NCBI RefSeq assembly: GCF_900107925.1
Contig: NZ_FNUJ01000002.1
Coordinates: forward strand, 496,001-560,000
DNA length: 64,000 nucleotides
Direction of reading: 5' to 3'
Source of the DNA: Amycolatopsis pretoriensis
GTDB lineage: Bacteria; Actinomycetota; Actinomycetes; Mycobacteriales; Pseudonocardiaceae
The notes below the pieces were generated by a model that was not told the origin of the DNA, did no database searches, and worked only from the letters and a program-made list of their open reading frames with translations. Positions within the stretch are counted from its first letter, which is position 1, and each line of letters opens with the position of its first letter. The position numbers and the translations under genes are program-made. This document shows positions 1 through 8,766 of the stretch, in pieces.

Positions 1-966
1 CATCGGGTCGCCGTAGAGCTGCTGGTACTTCGCGCGCAGCGCCACGGTCGCGGGGTTGGTCGCGTCGTAGTGGTAGTTGGTGCTGAAGTAGAGGTTGCCG
101 ACGGCGGCCGCGTCGGTGACGAACTTCGGCTGGTCGTACGCGCCGTTCGAGACGCCCCAGACCGCGCTGAGGTCCGGCTTGACCGAAGCGATCGCCTTGG
201 CCGCCAGCAGGCTGTCGCGGTAGTAGCCGGCGACCGCCAGCACGTCCGCGCCGGCCGCCTTGACCTGCGTGACCTGGGCGGTCAGGTCGCTGACGGTGGT
301 GGCGTCGTAGCTGATGTTCGGGCCGACCTCGATGCCGAGCTGCTTGGCCGCCGCGGTGAAGGCGTCGGCGGCGCCGCTGCCGAAGTCGCTCTGCTCGTGC
401 AGGAACGCGACCTTCCGGACCGGCTTCCCGGCCTGTTCGGACACCGCCTTCAGGTACTGGGCGGCGGCCGTCGCGATCGCCTTGCTGCCCGGCTGCACGC
501 GGAAGGAGTACTTGTAGCCGTGGGAAAAGATCGCGTCGGACGCGGTCACGTCCATCACGAACGGGACCCGGTTGCGCTCGGCCACGACGGCGACGTTGGT
601 GGACACCGCGCTCTGGTACGTGCCGACCAGGCTGACCGCGCCGGCCGAGATCAGCCGCTGGGCCTCGCTCTGCCCGATGTCGGCCTTGCCCTGCGTGTCC
701 CCCGTGACCAGCTCGACCTTGCGGCCGCCGAGCGACTTGATGCCACCGGCCGCGTTGATCGCGTCGACAGCCAGCTGCGCGCCACGGCGCATCTGCAGGC
801 CGTCGACCGCGTTCGAGCCGCTGACCGGGTGCAGTGCCCCGATCTTGACCGGGCCCTCGTCCCGCCCCGCGGCGGCGCCCCCGGCCCCCATCGGGGCCGA
901 TCCCCCGCACCCGGTCACGAGCAGGGCCACCGCCCCGAGTCCCGCGACGAGCTTTCGTGCGGACAT
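1..966 (-). CDS. ABC transporter substrate-binding lipoprotein (branched-chain amino acid type), 3' end outside window
   Basis: Partial gene; 322 codons are visible and the reading frame is still open at the left edge. The ATG at 966 starts a lipoprotein signal peptide: a basic MSARK start, a hydrophobic stretch and the lipobox LVTGC, so the mature protein would be lipid-anchored at Cys19 outside the membrane. The mature part (for example KIGALHPVSGSNAVDGLQ, then AAGGIKSLGGRKVELVTGD) matches the Leu/Ile/Val-binding periplasmic-binding-protein type I fold. Such proteins capture amino acids, amides or aromatic acids for ABC import. It is divergent from the CoA-transferase operon at 1212, so it may bind a substrate of that pathway, but no permease genes are visible here. 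Confidence 0.85.
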   Translation of the reverse strand, partial: MSARKLVAGLGAVALLVTGCGGSAPMGAGGAAAGRDEGPVKIGALHPVSGSNAVDGLQMRRGAQLAVDAINAAGGIKSLGGRKVELVTGDTQGKADIGQSEAQRLISAGAVSLVGTYQSAVSTNVAVVAERNRVPFVMDVTASDAIFSHGYKYSFRVQPGSKAIATAAAQYLKAVSEQAGKPVRKVAFLHEQSDFGSGAADAFTAAAKQLGIEVGPNISYDATTVSDLTAQVTQVKAAGADVLAVAGYYRDSLLAAKAIASVKPDLSAVWGVSNGAYDQPKFVTDAAAVGNLYFSTNYHYDATNPATVALRAKYQQLYGDPM

Positions 967-1211
967 GTCACCTCTTCCCACTGGAAGGGCTGTCGTTCCG
1001 CTTAGCGAAACGCCAGGTTTGTTACCGGTCATCGTGACACCCGGGCCGACGTCGGGTCAACATCTGCGCATAACTTGACGGACACGTGCGATCAGTGCGA
1101 ACTTGGGAAACACGGAGAGACATCACTACGAAACATGACGTTCGCAAGTGTTCCCCCCGGCGAAACGGTACGGAACTTCCGGTCGCCGGATGAGAAAGGC
1201 AGGTACGCCCC
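967..1211. promoter_or_regulatory. Divergent promoter region between the binding protein and the CaiB operon
   Basis: A 245-bp gap between two divergent genes. It contains TTGACG at 1074-1079, a plausible -35 element for the rightward operon, and a small inverted repeat GGAACTTCC near 1172-1180. The sequence is less GC-rich than its surroundings, as expected for a promoter. No transcription start or operator can be fixed from sequence alone. Confidence 0.4.
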
Positions 1212-2399
1212 ATGACGGGCGCTTTGTCCGGGATCCGGGTGCTCGACACCGCGACCCTGTTCGCCGGCCCGCTGGCCGCGACCCTGCTGGGCGACTACGG
1301 CGCCGAGGTGATCAAGATCGAGCACCCCAACGGCGACCCCGTCCGCAGCCACGGCGCCCAACGCGACGGCGTCGGCCTCTGGTGGAAGATGCTCGGCCGC
1401 GGCAAGAAGGCGATCACCCTCTACCTCGGCTCCCCCGAGGGCCAGGAAATCTTCAAGAACCTGGTTGCTGATGCCGACGTCGTCGTCGAGAACTTCCGCC
1501 CGGGCACCCTCGAACGCTGGGGCCTGGGATACGACGTCCTCCGGGAAATCAACCCCGGACTGGTGCTCACCCGCGTCACCGGGTTCGGCCAGATCGGCCC
1601 GTACGCCAAGCGCCCCGGCTTCGGCACGCTCGCCGAGGCGATGAGCGGGTTCGCCGCGATCACCGGCGAACCCGACGGCCCGCCGACGCTGCCGCCGTTC
1701 GGCCTCGCCGACGGGATCGCCGCGCTGACCACGGCCTACGCCGTGATGACCGCGCTGCGGGCCCGCGAGCAGACCGGGCGCGGACAGGTCGTCGACCTGG
1801 CCATCATCGAGCCGATCCTGACGCTGCTCGGGCCGCAGATCATCGCCTACGACCAGCTCGGCACGCTACAGCCGCGCACCGGGAACCGGTCCACGAACAA
1901 CGCGCCGCGCAACACCTACCGCACCCGCGACGGCAGCTGGGTCGCCATCTCCACCAGCGCCCAGTCCATCGCCGAACGCGTGATGCGGCTGGTCGGCCGC
2001 CCCGAGCTGATCGACGAGCCGTGGTTCGCCAGCGGTGCCGAGCGCGCGCAGCACGCCGACCTGCTCGACGACGCCGTCGGCTCGTGGATCGCCGACCGCG
2101 ACCGCGACGACGTCGTGAAGGCGTTCGAGGAGGCCCAGGCCGCCGTCGCGCCGATCTACACCGCCGCCGACGTCATGACCGACCCGCAGTTCGCCGCCCT
2201 CGACAGCATCACGACCGTCGACGACGAGGAACTGGGACCGGTGAAGATGCAGAACGTGCTGTTCCGGCTGTCCGAGACGCCCGGGAAGATCACGTCGGCC
2301 GGCGCGCCGCTCGGCGCGCACACCGCCGAGGTGCTCGGCCGCCTCGGCCTCGGCGAGCCGGAACTCGCCGCCCTGCGCGACAAAGGCGTGATCAAGTGA
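1212..2399 (+). CDS. CaiB/BaiF family (class III) CoA-transferase
   Basis: 395 aa, the usual length of the family. The N-terminus SGIRVLDTATLFAGPLAATLLGDYGAEVIKIE is the classic CaiB/BaiF nucleotide-fold start, and GQVVDLAIIEP carries the conserved Asp (about residue 195) expected to form the aspartyl-CoA anhydride. It should move CoA from a donor thioester to a carboxylic acid in the cytoplasm. It is the first gene of a four-gene overlapping operon with a CitE-like lyase, a cyclase-family hydrolase and an MmgE/PrpD protein. That context fits CoA activation of a dicarboxylic or hydroxy acid before retro-aldol cleavage. The exact acid cannot be read from the sequence. The stop overlaps the next start (GTGA). 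Confidence 0.88.
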   Translation: MTGALSGIRVLDTATLFAGPLAATLLGDYGAEVIKIEHPNGDPVRSHGAQRDGVGLWWKMLGRGKKAITLYLGSPEGQEIFKNLVADADVVVENFRPGTLERWGLGYDVLREINPGLVLTRVTGFGQIGPYAKRPGFGTLAEAMSGFAAITGEPDGPPTLPPFGLADGIAALTTAYAVMTALRAREQTGRGQVVDLAIIEPILTLLGPQIIAYDQLGTLQPRTGNRSTNNAPRNTYRTRDGSWVAISTSAQSIAERVMRLVGRPELIDEPWFASGAERAQHADLLDDAVGSWIADRDRDDVVKAFEEAQAAVAPIYTAADVMTDPQFAALDSITTVDDEELGPVKMQNVLFRLSETPGKITSAGAPLGAHTAEVLGRLGLGEPELAALRDKGVIK

Positions 2400-3211
2400 G
2401 CACCGTCCTGCGCAGCTGGCTCTACGTGCCCGCCGACCGGCCGGACCGGATCAAGAAGGCACTCGACGGCCCGGCCGACGCCGTGATCATCGACCTCGAA
2501 GACGCCGTCGCCGCGGCGGCGAAAGACGAGGCCCGGCGCAACGCACTGTCCGCTTTGGACGAAGGCGCGAAGGCCTTCGTCCGGATCAACGCGCCCGGCA
2601 CCGAGGCCGGTGAGGCCGACATCAAGGCCCTGACCGGGGCCGTGGGCGTCCGGGTGCCGAAGTGTGAGGACCCGGGCGAGGTGCGGCGGGTCGCCGACGC
2701 GCTCGGCGTGCCGGTGTACCCGGTGCTGGAATCCGCGCTGGGGGTGGAAAACGCCCTCGCGATCGCCACCGCACACCCGCTCGTCGCCGGGATCTCCCTC
2801 GGCGAGGCCGACCTCGCCGCGGACCTGCGGGTCGCCGGCGGCGACGCGCTGACCTGGCCGCGTTCGCGGGTGGTCGTGGCCGCGCGGGCGGCCGGGCTGC
2901 CGAGCCCGGTGCAGAGCGTCTGGACCGCGGTGCGCGACCTAGACGGCCTGCGCGCCAGCACCGAAGCCGGCCGGGCGGCCGGGTTCTTCGGCCGGTCGGT
3001 GATCCACCCCGCCCAGATTCCCGTGGTGCACGAGGTTTGCGCCCCCGATCCCGCGGAAACCGCCTGGGCGAGCGACCTGCTCGACCACCTGGAAACCACC
3101 GGGTCGGCGGCCTGGATCGACCACCACGGACAGTTCGTCGACGCCGCGATCGTGGCCCGCGCCCGCTGGGTGCTCGCGCTCGCGGCAGAAAAGGAAGGCC
3201 AGCACTCATGA
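2396..3211 (+). CDS. HpcH/HpaI aldolase / citrate lyase beta-subunit-like (CitE-like) protein
   Basis: 271 aa from a GTG start that overlaps the upstream TGA by 4 nt; the longer open frame upstream lies inside the CoA-transferase gene. The opening RSWLYVPADRPDRIKKAL and IIDLEDAVAAAAKDEAR match CitE, citramalyl-CoA and malyl-CoA lyases: a Mg-dependent TIM barrel that cleaves or forms C-C bonds in hydroxyacyl-CoA thioesters. FFGRSVIHPAQIPVVHEV near the C-terminus is the conserved IHP segment. Beside a CaiB transferase it is most likely a (hydroxyacyl)-CoA lyase yielding acetyl-CoA or propionyl-CoA plus a keto acid. Substrate is inferred, not shown. Confidence 0.85.
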   Translation: MSTVLRSWLYVPADRPDRIKKALDGPADAVIIDLEDAVAAAAKDEARRNALSALDEGAKAFVRINAPGTEAGEADIKALTGAVGVRVPKCEDPGEVRRVADALGVPVYPVLESALGVENALAIATAHPLVAGISLGEADLAADLRVAGGDALTWPRSRVVVAARAAGLPSPVQSVWTAVRDLDGLRASTEAGRAAGFFGRSVIHPAQIPVVHEVCAPDPAETAWASDLLDHLETTGSAAWIDHHGQFVDAAIVARARWVLALAAEKEGQHS

Positions 3212-4029
3212 CACGTCCCCAGGACCGGTTGCTGTCGGCGATCGCCGGCGGGGTCCGGCTGATCGAGCTCGGGCAGCCGTTCTTCACCGGCATGCCCTGC
3301 TCGCCGAACCACCCCGGGTTCCGGATGACCCTGATCCGCCGCCACGGCGACATGCGCCGCCCGGACGGCGGGTCGGCCGCCAACGAGATCATCGTGACCG
3401 GCGGGCACGTGGGCACCCACATCGACGCGCTTTCGCACGTCAGCCACGACGGCAAGCTGCACGGTGACGTCGACGCCGCCGAGGCCCAGCAGGGTGGCGT
3501 GTTCCGCACGCACGGCGCGGAAAACCTGCCCGGCCTGCTGCGGCGGGCGGTGCTGCTGGACGTGGCCGCGGTGCACGGCGTCGACACCCTGGAACCGGGC
3601 TACGGCGTCACGGCCGACGACCTGGACGCGGCGGCGAAGCGGGCCGGCGCCGAGCCCGGGCGCGGGGACGTCGCGTTGATCCGCACCGGCTGGGCACGCA
3701 ACTTCGACGACGCTGTTTCCTACATGGGCAAGGAAACCGGCGTCCCAGGCGCCACGGAGTCGGCGGCGGAGTGGCTGGCGGCCCGCGAAGTCGTCGCGAC
3801 CGGCGCGGACACCACGGCCTACGAGCAGATCCCGGCCGGCGCCGGGCACGCCGTGCTGCCGGTGCACCGGATCCTGCTGGTGGAGTCGGGGATCTTCATC
3901 ATGGAGCACCTGAACCTGGAAGCCGTCGCGGCCGAAGGCGTCCACGAGTTCGCGTTCGTGCTGGCGCCGCTGCGGATCGTCGGCGGGACCGGCTCGCCCG
4001 TGCGTCCCCTCGCGGCGGTGAGCGCATGA
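3208..4029 (+). CDS. Cyclase family protein (kynurenine-formamidase-like metal hydrolase)
   Basis: 273 aa; the ATG overlaps the previous stop (ATGA). GGHVGTHIDALSHVS is the HxGTHxD signature of the cyclase family (PF04199), whose His/Asp residues bind a divalent metal. The family includes kynurenine formamidase, isatin hydrolase and uncharacterised amide or lactone hydrolases. The rest (DVALIRTGWARNF, PVHRILLVESGIFIMEHLNLE) fits the family core. In this operon it may open a lactone, imide or amide ring to give a free acid for CoA activation. That role is inferred from context only. Confidence 0.85.
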   Translation: MTRPQDRLLSAIAGGVRLIELGQPFFTGMPCSPNHPGFRMTLIRRHGDMRRPDGGSAANEIIVTGGHVGTHIDALSHVSHDGKLHGDVDAAEAQQGGVFRTHGAENLPGLLRRAVLLDVAAVHGVDTLEPGYGVTADDLDAAAKRAGAEPGRGDVALIRTGWARNFDDAVSYMGKETGVPGATESAAEWLAAREVVATGADTTAYEQIPAGAGHAVLPVHRILLVESGIFIMEHLNLEAVAAEGVHEFAFVLAPLRIVGGTGSPVRPLAAVSA

Positions 4030-5429
4030 CCGCGACGATCGTGCAGCAGCTGGCCGCGTTCGCCACGTCGGTGCGGGCGAAGGGCTTGCCGCCGCAGCTG
4101 CGGGACGACGCCGCCCGGCGCGTCCTCGACGTGCTCGGCAACAGCCTGGCCGCCACCGCCGAAAAGCCGGCCGCGGCCGTCGGCGCGCTGGTGCGCGAGT
4201 GGGGTGGCGAAGGCCGGGCGACGGCGATCGGCACCGGCGACCGGCTGCCCGAGCCGAGCGCGGCCCTGCTCAACGGCACCCTCGCGCACTCGCTCGACTT
4301 CGACGACACGCACCTGCCATCGGTGCTGCACCCGTCGGCGTCGGTGGTCCCGGCCGCGCTGGCGGTGGCGGAAGCCCGCGGCGCGACCGGCGCTCAGCTC
4401 CTGGACGCGATCGGTGTCGGCGTCGAGATCACCGTGCGGCTCGGCATGGCGGGCTACGACGAGGAACTCGGCAACTCGGTGTTCTTCGAACGCGGCCTGC
4501 ACGCGACGGCGATCTGCGGCGCGCTCGGCGCGGCGGCCGCCGCCGCAATGCTGTCCGATGTGGACGAATTCGGGATCGCCGACGCGCTCGGCATCGCGGC
4601 CAGCATGGGCTCCGGACTCCTCGAAGCCAACCGCACCGGCGGCACGGTCAAGCGCGTCCACTGCGGCTGGGCGGCGCACGCCGCGGTGACGGCGGCGGGC
4701 ATGGCACGCCACGGCATCACCGGCCCGCCCACGGTGCTGGAGGGCCGGTTCGGGCTGCTTCAGGCGTTCTGCGGCGACCAGTCCGATGTGGACGCGATCG
4801 TCGACGGCCTCGGCGAGCGCTGGGAACTGCCCGGGATCTTCTTCAAGCCCTACCCCTGCAACCACTTCACCCACGCGGGCATCGACGCGGCCCGGCGGCT
4901 GCGGGCACAGGGCGTCGACCCGGCGGAGATCGAACACCTCGAGCTGGGGGCGCCGACGGCGGTGCTGCGCACGATCGGCGAGCCGCGCGAGTCGAAGATC
5001 CGGCCGCAGTCGGGTTACCACGCGGCGTTTTCCGGGCCGTACACCGTGGCGGCCGGACTGCTGGGCGGCGGTGGCCTCGGCGTCTTCCACGACGACTTCA
5101 CCGACGAAGCCGCCGCGGACCCCGCGCGGCTGGCGTTGGCGGCCAAGGTGCACTGCGTCCCGGACGCCCGGTGCGACGAGATCTTCCCGCACCAGTTCCC
5201 GGCGGTCCTGCGGGTGCGGCTGCGGGACGGCCGTGAGCTGGAGGAGCGCGTCGACGCGAACCGCGGCGGGCCGGAGAACCCGCTGTCGGCGGACGAACTG
5301 GCGACGAAGTTCCGCCTGAACGCGGCGCGGGTGCTGCCGGCGGACGTCAGCACGCGGATCACGGAGCTGACCTACGGACTCGCGGAGCTGGGTGACCTCA
5401 CCGAGCTGACCAGGCTGCTCCGCACCTGA
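4026..5429 (+). CDS. MmgE/PrpD family protein
   Basis: 467 aa, typical of the MmgE/PrpD family (2-methylcitrate dehydratase, cis-aconitate decarboxylase and relatives). The start overlaps the preceding stop (ATGA). Family markers are LAHSLDFDDTHLPSVLHPS in the N-terminal half and the helix-rich second half with KPYPCNHFTHAGIDAARRL. The family catalyses dehydration or decarboxylation of tricarboxylic and C5-C7 dicarboxylic acids without an Fe-S cluster. It closes an operon that also holds a CoA-transferase and a CitE-like lyase, suggesting breakdown of a branched dicarboxylate. A hairpin follows the stop at 5448-5496. Confidence 0.87.
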   Translation: MTATIVQQLAAFATSVRAKGLPPQLRDDAARRVLDVLGNSLAATAEKPAAAVGALVREWGGEGRATAIGTGDRLPEPSAALLNGTLAHSLDFDDTHLPSVLHPSASVVPAALAVAEARGATGAQLLDAIGVGVEITVRLGMAGYDEELGNSVFFERGLHATAICGALGAAAAAAMLSDVDEFGIADALGIAASMGSGLLEANRTGGTVKRVHCGWAAHAAVTAAGMARHGITGPPTVLEGRFGLLQAFCGDQSDVDAIVDGLGERWELPGIFFKPYPCNHFTHAGIDAARRLRAQGVDPAEIEHLELGAPTAVLRTIGEPRESKIRPQSGYHAAFSGPYTVAAGLLGGGGLGVFHDDFTDEAAADPARLALAAKVHCVPDARCDEIFPHQFPAVLRVRLRDGRELEERVDANRGGPENPLSADELATKFRLNAARVLPADVSTRITELTYGLAELGDLTELTRLLRT

Positions 5430-5447
5430 CCCCGGCGGCCCCGGCGT

Positions 5448-5496
5448 GCTGAAGGGCACCTTCCTCGCATGTGACGAGCGGAAGGTGCCCTTCAGC
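5448..5496. terminator. Bidirectional hairpin terminator between convergent genes
   Basis: A perfect 17-bp inverted repeat: 5448-5464 pairs with 5480-5496, with a 15-nt loop. It lies just after the MmgE/PrpD stop, and its right arm contains the TetR gene's stop codon (5492-5494), so it serves both converging transcripts. There is no U-tract, as is usual in actinomycetes. The stem word AAGGGCACCTTCC reads as a stop-free palindrome-like unit and may belong to the same class of elements described at 14301, 43030, 47638 and 56039. Confidence 0.75.
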
Positions 5497-6103
5497 GCAG
5501 CAGACGGGGAAACAGGTCGCGGACGCCGCGGCGGAAGTCGTCCAGCGCCTCGGCGGTGTCCGAGAGGTGGCGCAGCAGAGCTTGCTGGAACAGCCCGTCG
5601 AACAGCGCGTACGCCTCCGACGGCGAGCAGTTCGGCGACGCGCCCGCGAGTTCGGCGTACGCCGAGACGTTGCGCCAGATCATGTCCTGCAGGCCCTCGT
5701 CGATTTCGGCGACGTCGGCGCGGAACGCCTCCTCGAACATCGACTGCGTGCGCAGGTCGTACCAGAGCCGGTGCATGAGCGGGGCTTCTTCGAGCGCCGC
5801 CGCCAGCCCGTCCGCGCAGGCCGCGGCGAGGTCCTCAGGTGTGTCGGCGGCCCCGACGCCGCCCTCGTACCGCTGCACGCACGCTTCCTTGTAACGGCGC
5901 ACGCAGTAGGTGATCAGCTCGACCTTGTCGGCGAAGTAGTAGTGCAGCAGGCCGTGCGAGAACTTCGTGTGCTCGGCGATCGTGCGCAGGCTCGTGCGGG
6001 CGTAGCCGAGGTCGGCCAGGGCTAGCAACGCCGCGTCGGCCAGTTCCCGGCGGCGGTCCTCGAACTTGTCGACTCGGCGCCTCACGGCGGCTGCGCTGGT
6101 CAC
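5492..6103 (-). CDS. TetR/AcrR family transcriptional regulator
   Basis: 203 aa from a GTG at 6103. The open frame continues upstream to 6160, but starting there would place the N-terminus across the likely promoter, so the GTG is preferred. The N-terminal helix-turn-helix is clear: ELADAALLALADLGYARTSLRTIAEHTKFSHGLLHYYFADKVELI splits as helix, turn and the typical LLHYYF recognition segment. The C-terminal half is an all-helical ligand-binding and dimerisation domain. It is divergent from the acyl-CoA synthetase operon at 6219 and probably represses that operon in response to an acyl-CoA or related metabolite; this is inferred from position and from the repeated motif at 6139-6168. Confidence 0.88.
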   Translation of the reverse strand: MTSAAAVRRRVDKFEDRRRELADAALLALADLGYARTSLRTIAEHTKFSHGLLHYYFADKVELITYCVRRYKEACVQRYEGGVGAADTPEDLAAACADGLAAALEEAPLMHRLWYDLRTQSMFEEAFRADVAEIDEGLQDMIWRNVSAYAELAGASPNCSPSEAYALFDGLFQQALLRHLSDTAEALDDFRRGVRDLFPRLLR

Positions 6104-6138
6104 CGGCCGAACATACCATCGAGCACTTCTCTGACCAA

Positions 6139-6168
6139 TCGTCCAAGAAAATCTTGACATTCGTCCAA
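6139..6168. promoter_or_regulatory. Promoter with direct-repeat operator candidate for the TetR/acyl-CoA synthetase divergon
   Basis: TCGTCCAA occurs at 6139-6146 and again at 6161-6168, exactly 22 bp (two helical turns) apart. Between them sits TTGACA at 6154-6159, a consensus -35 hexamer facing the acyl-CoA synthetase. This layout is what a TetR dimer pair blocking a promoter would need. The binding protein is presumably the divergent regulator at 5492-6103. Confidence 0.5.
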
Positions 6169-6218
6169 ACGGCGGCCAAGGTCGTCACCAGCCGCCGCGC
6201 AGTCGGGAAGGGACGACG

Positions 6219-7766
6219 ATGTCTCTGTACTTCTACCTGGAAAAAGGCGCCTCCCTGGACCCCGGGGCGCCCTGCCTCACCCTCGACGGGGTCTCCCGCT
6301 CCTACGGCGAAGTGGTCGAGCTCGCCGAAGCCGTCGCCCGCGCCCTGCGCCGATCGGGGGTCGCGCCCGGCGACAAGGTCGGCATCCTCTCGGCCAACGA
6401 CCCGACCGCGTTCACCTGCGTCTTCGGCATCTCCCGGGCCGGCGCGGTCTGGTGCCCGATCAACCCGCGCAACGCCGCCGGCGAGAACGCCGAGCTCCTC
6501 GACCTGTTCGACTGCGGCACCTTGCTCTTCCAGCCCGCCTTCGAGGACCTGGTCCGCAAGATCGCCCCGAACCTGCCGAAGCTGACCACGCTCGTGCGGC
6601 TCGGCGAGGGCGACGACTTCGCGCCCGGGTTCGAAGACTGGCTCGGCCGAGCGGCAGACGACCCCTCCGCCGCGGCCACGCAGCCCGACGACGTCGTCGC
6701 CCTCGTCGGCACCGGCGGCACCACCGGCCGGCCGAAGGGCGTCATGCTCACCGACCGCAACCTCGAGGTGATGTCGGCGATCACGCTGATGAGCTACCCC
6801 TTCGAGGGACGGCCGGTTTACCTGGCGCTGGCGCCGCTGACCCACGCGGCCGGCGTCCTCTGCTTCCCGGTCCTCGCCCGCGGCGGCGAGGTCGTGATCA
6901 TGCCCAAGCCCGACGTCGGCCGCTTCCTGGAGCTGATCGAACGCCACCGCGTCACCCACACGTTCCTGCCGCCGACGCTCATCTACCTGGTCCTCGGCCA
7001 CGAAACCCTGGACACCACGGATCTCTCGTCGCTGCGGTGCTTCTGGTACGGCGCGGCGCCGATGTCGACGACCCGGCTGACCGAAGCCCTCGACCGGATC
7101 GGCCCGATGGCCCAGCTCTTCGGCCAGTCCGAGGCCCCGATGATGATCTCGACGATGTCGCCGGCCGAGCACCGGCGTCCCGATGGGACTGTCCACCCGG
7201 GACGGCTGTCGTCGGCGGGCCGCCCGTCGCCGCTGGTCACCGTGGCGATCCTGGACGACGACGGAAACCCGGTCCCGCAAGGGGAACGCGGCGAGATCTG
7301 CGTGCGCGGCTCACTGGTGATGGCCGGCTACTACCGCAACCCCGAGGCGACGGCGGAAGCGTCCGCCCACGGCTGGCACCACACCGGCGACATCGGCTTC
7401 CTCGACGGCGAAGGCTTCCTCCACATCGTCGACCGCGCCAAGGACATGGTCATCACCGGCGGGTTCAACGTGTACTCCGCCGAAGTCGAGCAGGCCGTGC
7501 TGGCCCACGACGCCGTCCGCGACTGCGCCGTGATCGGCCTGCCCGACGACAAGTGGGGCGAGCGCGTGACCGCCGTCGTCCAGCTGAGACCCGGTGCCGA
7601 ACTGGACGCCGGCGAGCTGATCGCGTTCGTCAAGGACCGCGTCGGCAGCGTCAAGGCACCCAAGCAGATCGAAGTCTGGCCGGAACTCCCCCGCTCGACC
7701 GTCGGCAAGGTCCTCAAGGCCGAGATCCGCACGACCCTCACCACCCAGCTGGAAGGAACACCATGA
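6219..7766 (+). CDS. AMP-forming acyl-CoA synthetase (FadD-like ligase)
   Basis: 515 aa, normal for the ANL superfamily. Visible cores: the P-loop-like [17 protein letters not shown], the GQSEAPMM segment (the usual YGxTE region), HTGDIGFLDGEGFLHIVDR, and the C-terminal PRSTVGKVLK with the catalytic Lys. It activates a carboxylic acid as acyl-AMP and transfers it to CoA. It begins a three-gene operon with an LLM-type flavin oxidoreductase and an SDR, divergent from a TetR gene. This suggests uptake and breakdown of a particular acid, perhaps a terpenoid, fatty or aromatic acid; the substrate cannot be named. A GGGAAGGGA ribosome-binding site precedes the ATG. Confidence 0.9.
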   Translation: MSLYFYLEKGASLDPGAPCLTLDGVSRSYGEVVELAEAVARALRRSGVAPGDKVGILSANDPTAFTCVFGISRAGAVWCPINPRNAAGENAELLDLFDCGTLLFQPAFEDLVRKIAPNLPKLTTLVRLGEGDDFAPGFEDWLGRAADDPSAAATQPDDVVALVGTGGTTGRPKGVMLTDRNLEVMSAITLMSYPFEGRPVYLALAPLTHAAGVLCFPVLARGGEVVIMPKPDVGRFLELIERHRVTHTFLPPTLIYLVLGHETLDTTDLSSLRCFWYGAAPMSTTRLTEALDRIGPMAQLFGQSEAPMMISTMSPAEHRRPDGTVHPGRLSSAGRPSPLVTVAILDDDGNPVPQGERGEICVRGSLVMAGYYRNPEATAEASAHGWHHTGDIGFLDGEGFLHIVDRAKDMVITGGFNVYSAEVEQAVLAHDAVRDCAVIGLPDDKWGERVTAVVQLRPGAELDAGELIAFVKDRVGSVKAPKQIEVWPELPRSTVGKVLKAEIRTTLTTQLEGTP

Positions 7767-8755
7767 AACTCGCCCTCTACCTGCCGAACTTCCGCGACAA
7801 GGTGACCGTGCGGGAACTGGAGGACCTGACCGCGCTGGCCGAGGACCTCGACTTCGACTCCGTCTGGACGCTCGACCGGATCATCGTGCCGGAGACGTCG
7901 GACACCGAGGAGATGCAGTACGCCTTCGGCATGATCGAGGGGTTCCCGAAGGGCCTGCCGGTGAGCTCGCGGGGCGAGTTCCTGCAGGGCATGCCGCTCA
8001 TCCCGTGGCTCGCCGCCAAGACGTCGAAGGTGCGGATCGGGATGAGCATCATCGACACGCCCTACCGCTCCCCCGGCGTCCTCGCCGCGGAGCTGGCCAC
8101 CATCGACCACCTCTCGGGCGGCCGGCTCAACGTCGCCGTCGGGTCCGGCTGGATGCCCGAGGAGTTCGCCGCCGCGAGCGCGTCGCACATCTTCCCGAAG
8201 CGGCACAAGCACGTCCGCGAAACCCTGGAGATCATGCAGGGCATCTGGACCAACGACCTGTTCGAGTACCACGGCGAGTTCGCCGACTTCCAGCGCAGCG
8301 GGTTCGGCGCGAAGCCGGTGCAGAAGCCGCACCCGCCGATCTTCTTCAGCGGCCTCAAGGACGCCAAGCGCTCGGCCGCGCGCATCGCGAAGTACGGCCT
8401 GTCGGGCTGGATCGGCATCCAGGACTCGCCGGACGACATCGCGCGGTGGCGCACCGAGATCCAGCGCGAGCTGGACGCCCTCGACACGCCGCGGTCGGTC
8501 GACGACCTGGAGATCTCGAGCATGATCTGGTTCGTCATCACCGACCAGGACATGGACCAGTCGTTCCTGGGCAAGGGCACGAACCTGCTGGTCGGCTCGG
8601 AAGCGCAGATCACCGACCAGCTCAAGCGGTACCGCGAAGCCGGGCTGACGATGCCGTTCCTGTGGCCGCCGTTCCAGGACGTCCCGGTTGCGAAGACGCT
8701 CGACGACATGAAGCGTCTCAAGGAAGAGATCCTGCCCAAGATCGAAGCGATGTGA
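7763..8755 (+). CDS. LLM class (luciferase-like) flavin/F420-dependent oxidoreductase
   Basis: 330 aa; its ATG overlaps the upstream stop (ATGA). MKLALYLPNFRDKV, the AEDLDFDSVWTLDRI strand and ELATIDHLSGGRLNVAVGSGWMPEEF are the hallmarks of the bacterial luciferase-like TIM barrel. Actinomycete members commonly use F420, though FMN use cannot be excluded from sequence. It may oxidise or monooxygenate the acyl-CoA made by the upstream ligase or carry out a saturation step. It ends 11 bp before the SDR start and is clearly co-transcribed. Confidence 0.85.
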   Translation: MKLALYLPNFRDKVTVRELEDLTALAEDLDFDSVWTLDRIIVPETSDTEEMQYAFGMIEGFPKGLPVSSRGEFLQGMPLIPWLAAKTSKVRIGMSIIDTPYRSPGVLAAELATIDHLSGGRLNVAVGSGWMPEEFAAASASHIFPKRHKHVRETLEIMQGIWTNDLFEYHGEFADFQRSGFGAKPVQKPHPPIFFSGLKDAKRSAARIAKYGLSGWIGIQDSPDDIARWRTEIQRELDALDTPRSVDDLEISSMIWFVITDQDMDQSFLGKGTNLLVGSEAQITDQLKRYREAGLTMPFLWPPFQDVPVAKTLDDMKRLKEEILPKIEAM

Positions 8756-8766
8756 GAGGAACCAGC

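Noticed and set aside
70..1005. A 311-codon plus-strand open frame at the left edge
   Set aside because: The opposite strand encodes a clear lipoprotein with signal peptide and binding-protein motifs; the plus frame has no recognisable features.
5448..5496. A small plus-strand ORF starting near 5446
   Set aside because: It begins within a perfect hairpin between convergent genes and runs antisense through the TetR gene with a low-complexity product.
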